From the NCBI GenBank assembly GCA_963799975.1, contig CAWCZF010000006.1, forward strand, positions 372,001 to 436,000: a DNA stretch of 64,000 bases, given 5' to 3'. A program made the position numbers and the translations under genes. Under the pieces are notes generated by a model. That model was not told the DNA's origin. It ran no database searches and was given only the letters and a program-made list of their open reading frames with translations. Positions 8,915 to 17,927 of this stretch are shown one piece after another (the stretch's first letter is position 1; every line of letters starts with the position of its first letter). Source of the DNA: Actinoallomurus sp963799975. GTDB taxonomy: Bacteria; Actinomycetota; Actinomycetes; Streptosporangiales; Streptosporangiaceae.

Positions 8915-9319
8915 ATGACATCGAACGCAGTGCTGACGACCTTGCTCGAGCAGGTTCCGCCCTCGATCCCCGAGGGCGCGGAGGTGATGACGATCACGAT
9001 CGAACTGCCTCCTGGCGACCCCGGCACCCCGCCGCATCGGCACTCCGGCCCGGTCTTCGGCTACGTGCTAGAAGGCGAGATCGTCTTCGAGCTGGAGGGC
9101 GAGCCGGAACGCCTGATCCGCGCGGGCGAGGCGTTCTGGGAACCGGGTGGCGACGTGATCCACTACCAGGCGGGCAACGGCCTGGCGGGTGAGTGGAGCC
9201 GCTTCGTCGCGGTGATGCTGGGAGTGCCGGGCGAACCCATGCTCACCCTCGTGGACGAGGCGGAGCTGCGGGAGCGCCGTGACCGCCGCGCGCCCGCACC
9301 GGCGAGGCGGCCGTCATGA
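8915..9319 (+). CDS. Single-domain cupin protein
   Basis: This 134-residue protein has the two cupin motifs. Motif 1 is PGTPPHRHSGPVFGYVLEGEI, with two His and a Glu-type ligand region, and motif 2 is PGGDVIHYQAGN. The C-terminal tail is Arg-rich and probably disordered. Single-domain cupins of this kind bind a divalent metal and act as small-molecule dioxygenases, isomerases or sensors; the sequence alone does not decide. Its stop codon overlaps the start of the epimerase gene (9316), so the two are translationally coupled and likely work on the same pathway or respond to the same signal. Confidence 0.7.
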   Translation: MTSNAVLTTLLEQVPPSIPEGAEVMTITIELPPGDPGTPPHRHSGPVFGYVLEGEIVFELEGEPERLIRAGEAFWEPGGDVIHYQAGNGLAGEWSRFVAVMLGVPGEPMLTLVDEAELRERRDRRAPAPARRPS

Positions 9320-10179
9320 CGCACGTCCTGATCGCCGGCGGCACCGGCGTGCTCGGCCGGCGGATCGTGCCCCGGCTGATCGCCGAAGGCCACCGGGTCA
9401 CCGCGCTGACGCGGACGCCCGAAGGCGGCCGCGCCCTGCTCGCGGCGGGGGCGGTGCCCGAGCTCGCGGACGTCTACGACGCACCGGCGCTCACCCGCGT
9501 CATGCGCGCCGCCGCGCCGGACGTCGTGATGCACCAGCTCACCGCCCTGAGCGACGGCGACCTTACGGCGAACGCGCGGGTACGTACCGAAGGCACGCGC
9601 AACCTGGTCGACGCCGCGCTGCGGGCGGGCGTGCGCCGCGTCGTCGCGCAGAGCATCGCGTGGGCCTACGAACCGGGGGAGACACCGGCACGTGAGCCGA
9701 CGCCGCTGGACCCGACCGCGGAGGAGCCCCGACGGACCAGCGTGGCCGGCGTACGCGCGCTGGAGTCGGCGGTGCGCGAGCTGCCCGAGTGGGTGGTGCT
9801 GCGGTACGGGCTGCTCTACGGCCCCGGCACCTGGTACGCGCCGGACGGCCTGATGGCGCGGCGCGGACGGCTGACCGCCGACCTCGACGTCAGCAGTCTC
9901 GTGCACGCCGACGACGCCGCGTCGGCCGCCCTCGAAGCGCTCACCTGGCCGTCCGGCACCGTGAACGTCTGCGACGACGAGCCCGCGGCGGCCATCGACT
10001 GGGTGCCGGCGTTCTGCGCGGCGGCAGGCGTCACGCCGCCGGAGCGCGCCCCGGAGACGGCGCGCCGGGGCTGGGCGCGCGGTGCCGACAACACCTGCGC
10101 CCGCGACCACCTCGGCTGGACGCCGGCGTGGGCGTCCTGGCGCGACGGGTTCGCCGGCGGGCTCAGGGCCCGCCGGTGA
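9316..10179 (+). CDS. NAD(P)-dependent epimerase/reductase (atypical SDR)
   Basis: The protein has 287 residues and starts MTHVLIAGGTGVLGRRIVPRL, the Rossmann GGTGVLG dinucleotide motif. Further SDR features are RVTALTRTPEGGRAL, VVMHQLTALSDGD, RTEGTRNLVDAALRAGVRRVV and the active-site-like QSIAWAYEPGE, where extended SDRs carry YxxxK. Here the canonical Tyr-Lys pair is not evident, which places it with atypical SDRs that may be reductases or NmrA-like sensors. It is coupled to the upstream cupin gene by an overlapping ATG and ends 17 nt inside the 3' end of the convergent MocR gene. Confidence 0.7.
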   Translation: MTHVLIAGGTGVLGRRIVPRLIAEGHRVTALTRTPEGGRALLAAGAVPELADVYDAPALTRVMRAAAPDVVMHQLTALSDGDLTANARVRTEGTRNLVDAALRAGVRRVVAQSIAWAYEPGETPAREPTPLDPTAEEPRRTSVAGVRALESAVRELPEWVVLRYGLLYGPGTWYAPDGLMARRGRLTADLDVSSLVHADDAASAALEALTWPSGTVNVCDDEPAAAIDWVPAFCAAAGVTPPERAPETARRGWARGADNTCARDHLGWTPAWASWRDGFAGGLRARR

Positions 10180-11635
10180 ACCCGTCGGCCTCGATGAGCG
10201 CGGTGAGCCGGTCGAGGGCGTGCCGCCAGGCATGCCGCGGCGGGGTGGCGTAGCCGATGACGAGCGCCGCCGGAGCGTCCCGCGCCGTGTGCCACAGCCC
10301 GGAGGTGCGCAGGCCGTGCAGGCGCAGGCCGGCGCGCTCGCCGGCGGCCACCAGGCGCCGCTCCCGCTCGGCCGAGCCGACCGGGAGCAGCGCGTGCAGC
10401 CCGGCGGCGACCCCGTCGAGCGGCGTCGCGGTGACCGTGGCGAGCCGTGCGGCCAGCTCGGCGCGGCGCCGTCGGTAGTCGGCGCGCAGCCGCCGTACGT
10501 GCCGGTCGTAGTCGCCGCGCGTGATCAGGTCGGCGAGGGCGAGCTGGTCGATGACCGGCACCGCGGCGGCGGTCTCCTCGACCATGTCCAGCAGTGGTGC
10601 GCGCAGCGCCGCCGGCAGGACCAGCCAGCCGATCCGCATGCCGGGAGCGAGCGCCTTGCCGGTCGTGCCGCCGAGGACGACATGGTCGGGCGCGAGCGCC
10701 TGGAGGGCCCCGAGCGGCTGCCGGTCGTAGCGGAACTCACCGTCGTAGTCGTCCTCGATGACGTATCCGCCGGTACGGCGGGCCCACTCGACGAACGCCG
10801 TGCGGCGGCGGGGCGCCAGCACCACGCCGCGTGGGTGCTGGTGCGCCGGAGTGAGGAGCACGGCGCCGGCGTCGTCGCGCAGGCCGGCGGGGTCCGCGCC
10901 GTCGGCGTCCACGTGCAGCGGGTCCGTCACCAGGCCCGCGCCGCGAAGCAGGCGCCGATGCCGCTCGAGGCACGGATCCTCGATCGCCGCCCGGCGTACG
11001 CCGAGCCGCTGGAACATGCGCGCCAGCAGCGCCAGCGCCCCGGCGAAACCCGGGGTTATCACCACGGACTCCGGCGCGACCCGCGCGCCGCGGGTGCGGG
11101 AGACATAGCCGGCGACGGCCGTACGCAGCGCCGGCTCTCCGGCGGGGTCGCCGTAGTCGAAGGCGGCGGGGTCGGCCGCCGAGACGGCACGCCGGACACT
11201 CGACGCCCACGCCGTACGGGGAAAGGAGCCGAGGTCGGGCCGTCCGGGCCGCAGGTCGACCGGCCATCGGTCCCGCGCCGTCACGTCCGGCGGCGCGGCC
11301 ATGCCGTCACGGGGAGCCGAGGCGCGCGTGGTCCCGGCGTGCAGGTCGGCGACGCGGGTGCACGAGCCGGGCACGCCGATCAGCCAGCCCTCGGCCGTGA
11401 GCTGGGCGTACACCTGGACGACCGTGCCGCGCGACAGGCCGAGGTCGACGGCCAGGACGCGGCTGCCCGGCAACCGTGCTCCCGCCGCGAGCCGGCCCGA
11501 CCGTACCGCCTCCCGCAGCGCCGCCTCCAGCGCCGGACCGACCCCGCGGGCCGCCCTCGTCTCATCCGGGCGCAGGTCCAGGTGCAGGTCCAGCCCACCG
11601 CGCTCACGCCCGCCCGCCGTGCCTCTCACGTCCAC
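10163..11635 (-). CDS. MocR/PdxR-type GntR-aminotransferase regulator
   Basis: The 490-residue protein is a two-domain regulator. Residues about 15-85 form a winged-helix GntR domain (ALREAVRSGRLAAGARLPGSRVLAVDLGLSRGTVVQVYAQL), and residues about 120-480 form a fold-type I aminotransferase-like domain. The latter shows DYGDPAGEPALRTAVAGY, VVITPGFAGALALLARM, DDYDGEFRYDRQPLG and the PLP-anchoring Lys in GGTTGKALAPGMRIGWLV. Members sense PLP or amino-group ligands and control vitamin B6, GABA or amino-acid genes. Its target is not clear here: the upstream neighbour is a divergent isochorismatase-like hydrolase gene and the convergent neighbour an epimerase. The divergent promoter region is short, about 90 bp, so it may control the hydrolase. 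Confidence 0.85.
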   Translation of the reverse strand: MDVRGTAGGRERGGLDLHLDLRPDETRAARGVGPALEAALREAVRSGRLAAGARLPGSRVLAVDLGLSRGTVVQVYAQLTAEGWLIGVPGSCTRVADLHAGTTRASAPRDGMAAPPDVTARDRWPVDLRPGRPDLGSFPRTAWASSVRRAVSAADPAAFDYGDPAGEPALRTAVAGYVSRTRGARVAPESVVITPGFAGALALLARMFQRLGVRRAAIEDPCLERHRRLLRGAGLVTDPLHVDADGADPAGLRDDAGAVLLTPAHQHPRGVVLAPRRRTAFVEWARRTGGYVIEDDYDGEFRYDRQPLGALQALAPDHVVLGGTTGKALAPGMRIGWLVLPAALRAPLLDMVEETAAAVPVIDQLALADLITRGDYDRHVRRLRADYRRRRAELAARLATVTATPLDGVAAGLHALLPVGSAERERRLVAAGERAGLRLHGLRTSGLWHTARDAPAALVIGYATPPRHAWRHALDRLTALIEADGFTGGP

Positions 11636-11727
11636 GGCACCAGCCTTCCGGACCTGGGACTGGCCGGGCCACGCGGGGCCCGCCGTCGCTGCGGTCCGAG
11701 TCCCCGGCGAATGCGAGGCTGGACCCC

Positions 11728-12306
11728 ATGGAGAAGATCGACGACAACGCCGCCCTCATCGTGGTCGACGCGCAGAAGGGCTTCGCGGACGCCGCGTACT
11801 GGGGCCCGCGGAACAACCACGGGGCGGAGGAGAACATCGCCGCCCTGATCGAGGAGTGGCGCCGCGCCGTACGGCCCATCGTGGTCGTCCGGCACGACTC
11901 GGTGGAGCACGGCTCACCGCTGGCCGCCGGCGGCGAGGGCAACGACCTCACCGACGGCGTGCGCGCCGCCCTTGGTGCGCACGAGCCCGCGCTGACCGTC
12001 GCCAAGACGGTCAACTCCGCCTTCTACGGCACCCCCGACCTGGACGTGTGGCTGCGCGGCCAGGGCATCGGCCAGATCGTCATCGCCGGCGTCCAGACCA
12101 ACATGTGCGCCGAGACCACCGCGCGGATGGCGGGCAACCTCGGCTACGCGGTGCTGTTCGCGATCGACGCGACCTTCACCTTCGACGCCGCCGGCCCGGA
12201 CGGCGCGGTGGTCACGGCGGACGAACTCGCCCGCGCCACCGCGGCCAACCTGCACGACGGCGGCTTCGCCCGCGTCGTGCGCACCGGCGACCTGCTCAGC
12301 AGCTGA
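11728..12306 (+). CDS. Isochorismatase-like cysteine hydrolase
   Basis: The ATG at 11728 opens a 192-residue protein; the frame further upstream is Pro/Arg-rich and unlikely to be translated. The catalytic triad of the family is visible: Asp in LIVVDAQKGF, Lys in TVAKTVNSAFYGT and Cys in VIAGVQTNMCAETTARM. The fold includes the conserved cis-peptide region preceding the Cys. Family members hydrolyse isochorismate, nicotinamide, N-carbamoyl compounds or other amides, and the substrate cannot be read from sequence. It is divergently arranged to the MocR regulator and overlaps by 11 nt the 3' end of the TetR-like gene on the other strand. Confidence 0.8.
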   Translation: MEKIDDNAALIVVDAQKGFADAAYWGPRNNHGAEENIAALIEEWRRAVRPIVVVRHDSVEHGSPLAAGGEGNDLTDGVRAALGAHEPALTVAKTVNSAFYGTPDLDVWLRGQGIGQIVIAGVQTNMCAETTARMAGNLGYAVLFAIDATFTFDAAGPDGAVVTADELARATAANLHDGGFARVVRTGDLLSS

Positions 12307-12916
12307 GGCGCAGGCCGTGTACGACCTGCCGGACGAACTCCTCACGCGGCGCGACGTCGTCCAGGAGCATCTTGGTGAACGCGTAGTTGACGCAGGCGCC
12401 GACCAGGAGCCGCGCGGAGGCCAGGCAGTCGACGCCGGCCGAGATCCGCCCCAGCCCGCGTTCGGCGTCGAGGTATTCGGCCACGCGCAGGGGAGTGAGG
12501 TGCGGGCCCATCTCGCGTGACTTGAGCACGCGCCGGAGCTGGAGCAACTGGTCCGGCTTGGTGAACACGCTCACCTTGGCCGACAGGATCTCGCAGTAGA
12601 ACTGGATCGTCGCGTGCGCCACCGGTTCGAGGTTCTGCTCGACGGTACCCTCGCCGACCCGCGACTCCAGGTCGATCATCGTCCGCACGAACACCGGGAG
12701 ACGGTCCATCAGCAGCGCGAGGTAGAGGTTCATCGCGGACTGGTCCGAGGAGTCCGCCGCATAGCCCTGCCCCGTGGGTGCGGTGAGACCCGGTGCGCCG
12801 GAGTGCCCGGTGCCGCGCATTAACTCCGCGGCGATGTCGACCACCTGGTGGCGTACGGAGTCGGTGGTCTTGCCGGCCGACGAGGGCGGCCACGGGGACG
12901 TAGCGTCGGAATTCAT
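12296..12916 (-). CDS. TetR-like ligand-binding protein apparently lacking an HTH
   Basis: From the ATG at 12916 the product has about 206 residues. The C-terminal two thirds (from MNLYLALLMDRLPVFVRTMIDLESRVG to the end) look like the helical dimerisation and ligand domain of TetR-family regulators, including HATIQFYCEILSAKV and LLVGACVNYAFTKMLLDD. The first 60 residues contain one helix like TetR helix 1 (VRHQVVDIAAELMRGTG). The segment that should be the helix-turn-helix instead reads GHSGAPGLTAPTGQGYAADSS, rich in Gly/Pro/Ser. It is divergent from the GH4-GH38 operon and would be its natural regulator. Either DNA binding has been lost or the N-terminus has diverged beyond recognition. Confidence 0.5.
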   Translation of the reverse strand: MNSDATSPWPPSSAGKTTDSVRHQVVDIAAELMRGTGHSGAPGLTAPTGQGYAADSSDQSAMNLYLALLMDRLPVFVRTMIDLESRVGEGTVEQNLEPVAHATIQFYCEILSAKVSVFTKPDQLLQLRRVLKSREMGPHLTPLRVAEYLDAERGLGRISAGVDCLASARLLVGACVNYAFTKMLLDDVAPREEFVRQVVHGLRLSC

Positions 12917-13313
12917 GATCCCCCAAGGATCTTTGGGTGGAACGATCACGTCAACGAAAACGCCGATCAAGGAGGAGCCGTATCGGCCCGCGCGCTCCCC
13001 GGGGCGCGTGGACCCCACGTGCGATGAGGTGGCGCGCCCTCGGGCGACCATAGCGTGGCGGGAGACACTCTCGTCCGCGAATGAAGAGGTCCCATTCCCA
13101 AATTCGGCCCGCCGGTCACCCAAGCCGGGGTATGCCGAGGCGCGCACGCGATTGCGGGAGTTCGACCGAGGCCGCTCAGCTGGTCAAAGGGGTGTGATCG
13201 AACGTGCGCTACGGTGCAAACGGGCTCTCGGGCCTCGACGTCTCGACCAACGCGCCCGCCGATCCGGCGACGGCCGCGGCGCCGCGCGACGCTCGTGTAG
13301 AGGTGATCGAAGC
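12917..13313. other. Divergent regulatory region upstream of glycosidase operon
   Basis: This stretch of about 400 bp lies between the TetR-like gene and the GH4 gene. Its part next to the TetR-like gene (12917-12990) and around 13080-13115 is less GC-rich than coding DNA. A small ORF, annotated separately, fills 13204-13317. I see no clear palindromic operator. Confidence 0.4.
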
Positions 13314-13317
13314 ATGA
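13204..13317 (+). CDS. 37-codon ORF coupled to GH4 gene
   Basis: A GTG at 13204 opens a 37-residue frame (VRYGANGLSGLDVSTNAPAD...) whose TGA overlaps the ATG of the GH4 gene (ATGA). A GGGG-rich purine run lies about 10 nt upstream. No domain is recognised. It could be a leader ORF providing coupling, or the leftover end of a lost upstream gene. Translation is only suggested by the overlap. Confidence 0.25.
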   Translation: MRYGANGLSGLDVSTNAPADPATAAAPRDARVEVIEA

Positions 13318-14669
13318 GACTGACGGTCCTCGGCGGCGGCGGCTTCCGTGTGCCCCTCGTCTACCGTGCCCTGCTGGCCGACCACGGCGAGGGCCGCGTC
13401 ACCGAGGTGGTCCTGTACGACCTCGACCCGGCGCGCATCGCGGTGATCGGCCAGGTGCTCGCCGAGCAGGGGGACGGCGTCCGCGACGCGCCCGCCGTCG
13501 CCGTCACCACCGACCTGGACGAGGCTATCGCCGGCGCCGACTTCGTCTTCTCCGCGATCCGGGTCGGCGGCCTCCAGGGACGCGCGGCGGACGAGCGCCG
13601 CTCGCTCGGCGAGGGCGTGCTCGGCCAGGAGACGGTCGGCGCGGGCGGCGTCGCGTACGGCCTGCGCACCGTCCCGGTCGCGCTGGAGATCGCCCGGCGG
13701 GTCCGCGACCTCGCCCCCGGCGCCTGGGTCATCAACTTCACCAACCCGGCGGGCCTGGTCACCGAGGCGATGTCGCGTCACCTCGGCGACCGGGTGATCG
13801 GCATCTGCGACTCACCGGTCGGGCTGGGCCGCCGCGTCGCGGCCGCCGCCGGCGCGGACCCGGAGAGCGCCTGGTTCGACTACGCCGGCCTCAACCACCT
13901 CGGCTGGCTTCGCGCCGTACGCGTCGGCGGCCGCGACGTGCTGCCCGGCCTGCTGGGCGACGACGCGGCGCTGTCCTCGTTCGAGGAGGGACGGCTGTTC
14001 GGCGGCGACTGGCTGCGCACGATCGGCGCGGTGCCCAACGAGTACCTGCACTACTACTACTTCGCCCGTGACGCCGTGGCCGCGCTCGGCGACGCCGCGC
14101 AGACCCGCGGCGCGGTCGTCCTCGACCAGCAGCGCGACTTCTACGCACGCACGCCCGGCAGTCCCGGTTCCGCGCTGGAGGCGTGGGAGAGCACACGGGC
14201 CCAGCGCGAGCGCACCTACATGGCGGAGAACCGCGAGGCCGCGGGCGCCGGCGAGCGCGCGTCCTGCGACCTGGACTCCGGCGGCTATGAGAACGTCGCG
14301 CTCGCGCTGATGCGCGCGATCGCCCAGGACGAGCGCACCACCCTGATCCTCAACGTGCGCAACCGCGGCGCGCTCCCGGGGCTCGACGCGGACGCGGTGG
14401 TCGAGGTGCCCTGCTTCGTCGACGCGGGCGGCGCGCGCCCGTTCGCCACCGCCCCGCTGGCCGACCACGCGCTCGGTCTGGTGACCTCGGTGAAGGCGGT
14501 GGAGCGCGCCGTGCTGGAGGCGGCCACCACCGGATCGCGCGCCGCCGCGCTGCGCGCGCTGGCGATCCATCCGCTGGTCGACTCGGTCACCGTCGCCCGG
14601 CGGCTCCTCGACGGCTACGAATCAGACTCTCCCCAGCTCGGGTACCTACGCGGAAGGGCGGATCGCTGA
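13314..14669 (+). CDS. Glycoside hydrolase family 4 (6-phospho-glucosidase-like)
   Basis: The 451-residue protein begins MRLTVLGGGGFRVPLVYRALL, the NAD-binding loop that distinguishes GH4 from other glycosidases. It continues with EVVLYDLDPARI, FSAIRVGGLQGRAADERRSLGEGVLGQETVGAGG, WVINFTNPAGLVTEAM, the metal-binding Cys of GICDSPVGLG and NHLGW. GH4 enzymes cleave glycosides by an NAD+- and Mn2+-dependent redox-elimination mechanism in the cytosol; many act on 6-phosphoglycosides. No PTS or ABC sugar transporter is adjacent, so the physiological substrate is uncertain. GAGGTG just upstream serves as ribosome binding site, and the stop overlaps the ATG of the GH38 gene (TGATG), so the two form one operon for alpha-mannoside or mixed glycan breakdown. 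Confidence 0.85.
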   Translation: MRLTVLGGGGFRVPLVYRALLADHGEGRVTEVVLYDLDPARIAVIGQVLAEQGDGVRDAPAVAVTTDLDEAIAGADFVFSAIRVGGLQGRAADERRSLGEGVLGQETVGAGGVAYGLRTVPVALEIARRVRDLAPGAWVINFTNPAGLVTEAMSRHLGDRVIGICDSPVGLGRRVAAAAGADPESAWFDYAGLNHLGWLRAVRVGGRDVLPGLLGDDAALSSFEEGRLFGGDWLRTIGAVPNEYLHYYYFARDAVAALGDAAQTRGAVVLDQQRDFYARTPGSPGSALEAWESTRAQRERTYMAENREAAGAGERASCDLDSGGYENVALALMRAIAQDERTTLILNVRNRGALPGLDADAVVEVPCFVDAGGARPFATAPLADHALGLVTSVKAVERAVLEAATTGSRAAALRALAIHPLVDSVTVARRLLDGYESDSPQLGYLRGRADR

Positions 14670-17600
14670 TGCACGACGATCGCAGGCAGGTGGAGGACCG
14701 GCTGGACCGGGCGCTGCGGGAACGCATCGCCCCCGCGACGTACGCGGAACGGCATCCGATGGCGATCGAGGTCTGGCATGTGCCGGACGAGCCGGTGCCG
14801 GTCGCCGAGGCGCTGGCCGCCGACTACACGCCCTTCGCGCCCGGCGACCCGTGGGGCCGCCCCTGGTCGACGAGCTGGCTGCGGGCGACCGGCGACGTAC
14901 CGGCCGAATGGGCGGGCCGCCGCGTCGAGGCGCTGTTCGACATCGGCTTCACCGGCCGCGGGCCCGGCTTCGAGGCCGAGGCGCTCGTCCACGACCTGGA
15001 CGGCCGCCCGATCAAGGGCATCGAGCCGATGAACCAGTACGTTCCCGTCACCGACGCCGGGCCGGGCGGCCGCGAGCAGGTGGGCTTCCTGGTCGAGATG
15101 GCCGCCAACCCCGACATCCTGGGCAACGGCTTCGTCCCGACGCCCCTGGGCGACAAGGCCACCGCCGGGGACGTGCCGCTCTACCGGTTCGGCTCCGCCG
15201 ACCTGGCCGTACTGGATGAGGACGTGTGGCACCTGCGGCTCGACGCCGAGGTGCTGTCGGAGCTGATGCGCGAGCTGCACACCGGCGACCCGCGACGGCA
15301 CGAGATCCTCCGCGCGCTCGAACGCATGCTGGACGAGCTGGACGTCCACGACGTGCCTGGCACCGCCGCGGCCGCGCGCGCCGCACTCGCGGACGTCCTC
15401 GCCCGGCCCGCGCACGCCAGCGCGCACACGATCTCCGCCACCGGCCACGCGCACATCGACAGCGCCTGGCTGTGGCCGCTGCGCGAGACCCAGCGCAAGA
15501 CCGCGCGTACGTTCGCCAATGTCACGGCGCTCGCCAAGGACTATCCCGAGCTGGTGTTCTCCTGCTCCCAGGCCCAGCAGTACGCCTGGGTGAAGGACCG
15601 CTACCCGGAGGTCTTCCGCCGCATGCGGGAGGCGGCCAAGGCGGGGCAGTGGGCGCCGGTCGGCGGCATGTGGGTGGAGGCGGACGGCAACCTGCCGGGC
15701 GGCGAGGCGCTGGCACGCCAGCTCGTCCACGGCAAGCGGTTCTTCCTGGAGGAGTTCGGGGTGGAGACCCGCGGCGTCTGGCTCCCCGACTCCTTCGGCT
15801 ACACCGCGGCGTACCCGCAGCTCGCCGTGCTGGCCGGCAACGACTGGTTCCTCACCCAGAAGATCTCCTGGAACCAGACGAACAAGTTCCCGCACCACAC
15901 GTTCTGGTGGGAGGGCATCGACGGCACGCGGATCTACACCCACTTCCCGCCCGCCGACACCTACAACGGCACGTTCGACGGGGCCGAGCTGGCGCACGCC
16001 GTGCGCAACTACGCCGACAAGGGCGGCGGCACGCGGTCGCTGCTGCCGTTCGGCCACGGCGACGGCGGTGGCGGCCCGACCCGGGAGATGATGGAGAAGG
16101 CCCGGCGGCTGCGCGACCTCGAGGGTTCGCCGAAGGTCGTGGTCGAGCACCCGGACGCCTTCTTCGCCGCCGCGCGCGCGGAGTACCCGGACGCCGCGGT
16201 GTGGTCGGGTGAGCTGTACCTGGAGCTGCACCGCGCCACCTACACCACGCAGGCGCGCACGAAGGCGGGCAACCGCCGCAGCGAGCATCTCCTGCGCGAG
16301 GCGGAGCTGTGGTCGGCGACCGCCGCCGTCACCGCCGGGTTCGACTACCCGCACGAGGATCTGGACCGGCTCTGGAAGGTCGCGCTCCTCCACCAGTTCC
16401 ACGACATCCTGCCGGGCAGCTCCATCGCCTGGGTGCACCGCCAGGCCGAGGCGACCTACGCCGAGGTGCGCGCCGAGCTGGAGGGCGTCATCGCCGCCGC
16501 CGTCGCCGCGGTGGCGGGGTCCGGCGCGGACGTGCGCGTGTTCAACACGAGCCCACGCGACCGCGCCGAGGTCGTGAGGGTCGCCGCGGAGCCGGTGACC
16601 GGAGACGCGCAGGAGCTGGCCGACGGGTCGTACGCGGTGTTCGCGCGGGTGGCGGGGTCGGCGTCGGCGCCGCTCGGCTCGACGCCCGCGCCCGCGCCGG
16701 TGGTCGTGACCTCCTCCTCCGACGGCACGACCCTCGAAAACGGCCTCGTACGCGTCGTGGTCGACGGCGACGGGCTGCTGGCCTCCGTACGCGACCTCAC
16801 CGCCGACCGCGAGCTGCTCGCGCCGGGGTCGCGCGGCAACCTGCTCCAACTGCACACCGACCTGCCCAACCACTGGGACGCCTGGGACATCGACCGGCAC
16901 TACCGGCGGCGGCGCACCGACCTCACCGCCGCCGAGTCGGTCACCGTCCTGGACCGCGGGCCGCTCGTCGCCGCCGTACGCGTCGTGCGCGCGTTCGGCG
17001 AGTCGCGCGTCGAGCAGACGGTCACGGTCGCCGCGGGCGGCGCCGGAGTGCGGATCGACACCGAGATCGACTGGCACGAGCGGGAGAAGATCCTCAAGGC
17101 GGCCTTCCCGCTCGACGTGCACGCCGACCGTACGGCGGCCGAGATCCAGTTCGGCCACGTGTTCCGGCCCACGCACGCGAACACGAGCTGGGACGCGGCG
17201 CGCTTCGAGGCCGCCTGCCACCGCTGGATCCACCTCGCCGAGCCCGGCTACGGCGTCGCACTGCTCAACGACGCCACCTACGGCCACGACGTCACCCGTA
17301 CGACCCGCGAGGACGGCGGCACCACCACGACCGCCCGCTACAGCCTCGTACGCGCGCCACGCAGCCCCGACCCCGAGGCCGACCAGGGGCCGCACCGCAT
17401 CACGTACACGCTGCTGCCCGGCGCGACGGTCGCGGACGCGGTCGCGGGAGGCTACGCGCTGAACCTGCCGCTGCGGGTCGCGGCCGGCGCGTCCGCTCCG
17501 GCCACGCCGCCGCTGGTGAGAGCCGAGGGCGAGGCGGCCTCGATCGAGGCGGTCAAGCTCGCCGACGACCGGTCCGGCGACGTCGTCGTCCGCCTGTACG

Positions 17601-17782
17601 AGTCGCTCGGCGGGCGCGCGCGCACCCGGCTGCGCACCGCGTTCCCGCTCGCCGGAGCCGAGGTCGCGGACCTGCTCGAACGCCCGTCGGGCGTCTCACT
17701 CGCGGTGGCCGAGGACGGGAGCGTGCCGGTGGAGCTGCGCCCGTTCCAGGTGCTGACGTTGCGGCTGCGCGCGACCGGGTGA
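14669..17782 (+). CDS. Family 38 alpha-mannosidase
   Basis: The protein has 1037 residues, the usual size for cytosolic bacterial GH38 enzymes. The zinc site is TGHAHIDSAWLWPLRET (HxHxD) near residues 258-270, and the nucleophile Asp lies in VWLPDSFGYTAAYPQL near 370-385. Further family blocks are FLTQKISWNQTNKFPHHTFWWEGIDG, LPFGHGDGGGGPTREMMEKARR and LLHQFHDILPGSSIAWVH. After about residue 640 come the beta-sandwich domains, with LENGLVRVVVDGDGLLASVRDL and HWDAWDIDRHYRR. No signal peptide is present, so it acts inside the cell on imported oligomannosides. It is translationally coupled to the GH4 gene. Unlike its neighbour it is hydrolytic, so the pair probably degrades a mixed glycan. Confidence 0.92.
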   Translation: MHDDRRQVEDRLDRALRERIAPATYAERHPMAIEVWHVPDEPVPVAEALAADYTPFAPGDPWGRPWSTSWLRATGDVPAEWAGRRVEALFDIGFTGRGPGFEAEALVHDLDGRPIKGIEPMNQYVPVTDAGPGGREQVGFLVEMAANPDILGNGFVPTPLGDKATAGDVPLYRFGSADLAVLDEDVWHLRLDAEVLSELMRELHTGDPRRHEILRALERMLDELDVHDVPGTAAAARAALADVLARPAHASAHTISATGHAHIDSAWLWPLRETQRKTARTFANVTALAKDYPELVFSCSQAQQYAWVKDRYPEVFRRMREAAKAGQWAPVGGMWVEADGNLPGGEALARQLVHGKRFFLEEFGVETRGVWLPDSFGYTAAYPQLAVLAGNDWFLTQKISWNQTNKFPHHTFWWEGIDGTRIYTHFPPADTYNGTFDGAELAHAVRNYADKGGGTRSLLPFGHGDGGGGPTREMMEKARRLRDLEGSPKVVVEHPDAFFAAARAEYPDAAVWSGELYLELHRATYTTQARTKAGNRRSEHLLREAELWSATAAVTAGFDYPHEDLDRLWKVALLHQFHDILPGSSIAWVHRQAEATYAEVRAELEGVIAAAVAAVAGSGADVRVFNTSPRDRAEVVRVAAEPVTGDAQELADGSYAVFARVAGSASAPLGSTPAPAPVVVTSSSDGTTLENGLVRVVVDGDGLLASVRDLTADRELLAPGSRGNLLQLHTDLPNHWDAWDIDRHYRRRRTDLTAAESVTVLDRGPLVAAVRVVRAFGESRVEQTVTVAAGGAGVRIDTEIDWHEREKILKAAFPLDVHADRTAAEIQFGHVFRPTHANTSWDAARFEAACHRWIHLAEPGYGVALLNDATYGHDVTRTTREDGGTTTTARYSLVRAPRSPDPEADQGPHRITYTLLPGATVADAVAGGYALNLPLRVAAGASAPATPPLVRAEGEAASIEAVKLADDRSGDVVVRLYESLGGRARTRLRTAFPLAGAEVADLLERPSGVSLAVAEDGSVPVELRPFQVLTLRLRATG

Positions 17783-17819
17783 GCGCGCGCCCACGGCGTG
17801 GCCTCTTGATATAGGTGTT

Positions 17820-17833
17820 GACTTATATAAGTC
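17820..17833. promoter_or_regulatory. Perfect 14-bp palindrome overlapping a -35 element
   Basis: The sequence gacttatataagtc is its own reverse complement and sits in a short A/T-rich island about 95 bp before the SRPBCC gene. It overlaps TTGACT (17818-17823), which together with TAGTTT (17842-17847, 18-bp spacing) makes a fair -35/-10 pair. A repressor of the ArsR or MarR type bound here would block transcription; ArsR proteins often partner AHSA1-type genes. No such regulator gene is adjacent. Confidence 0.5.
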
Positions 17834-17927
17834 GCCACCTCTAGTTTGTGCGACGTGCACGCGTCCGGCGTACCCGGCGATCCGGTGCGGCGCGCGTTCT
17901 GGAACCGCCGGCCAAGGGGAGAATTCG

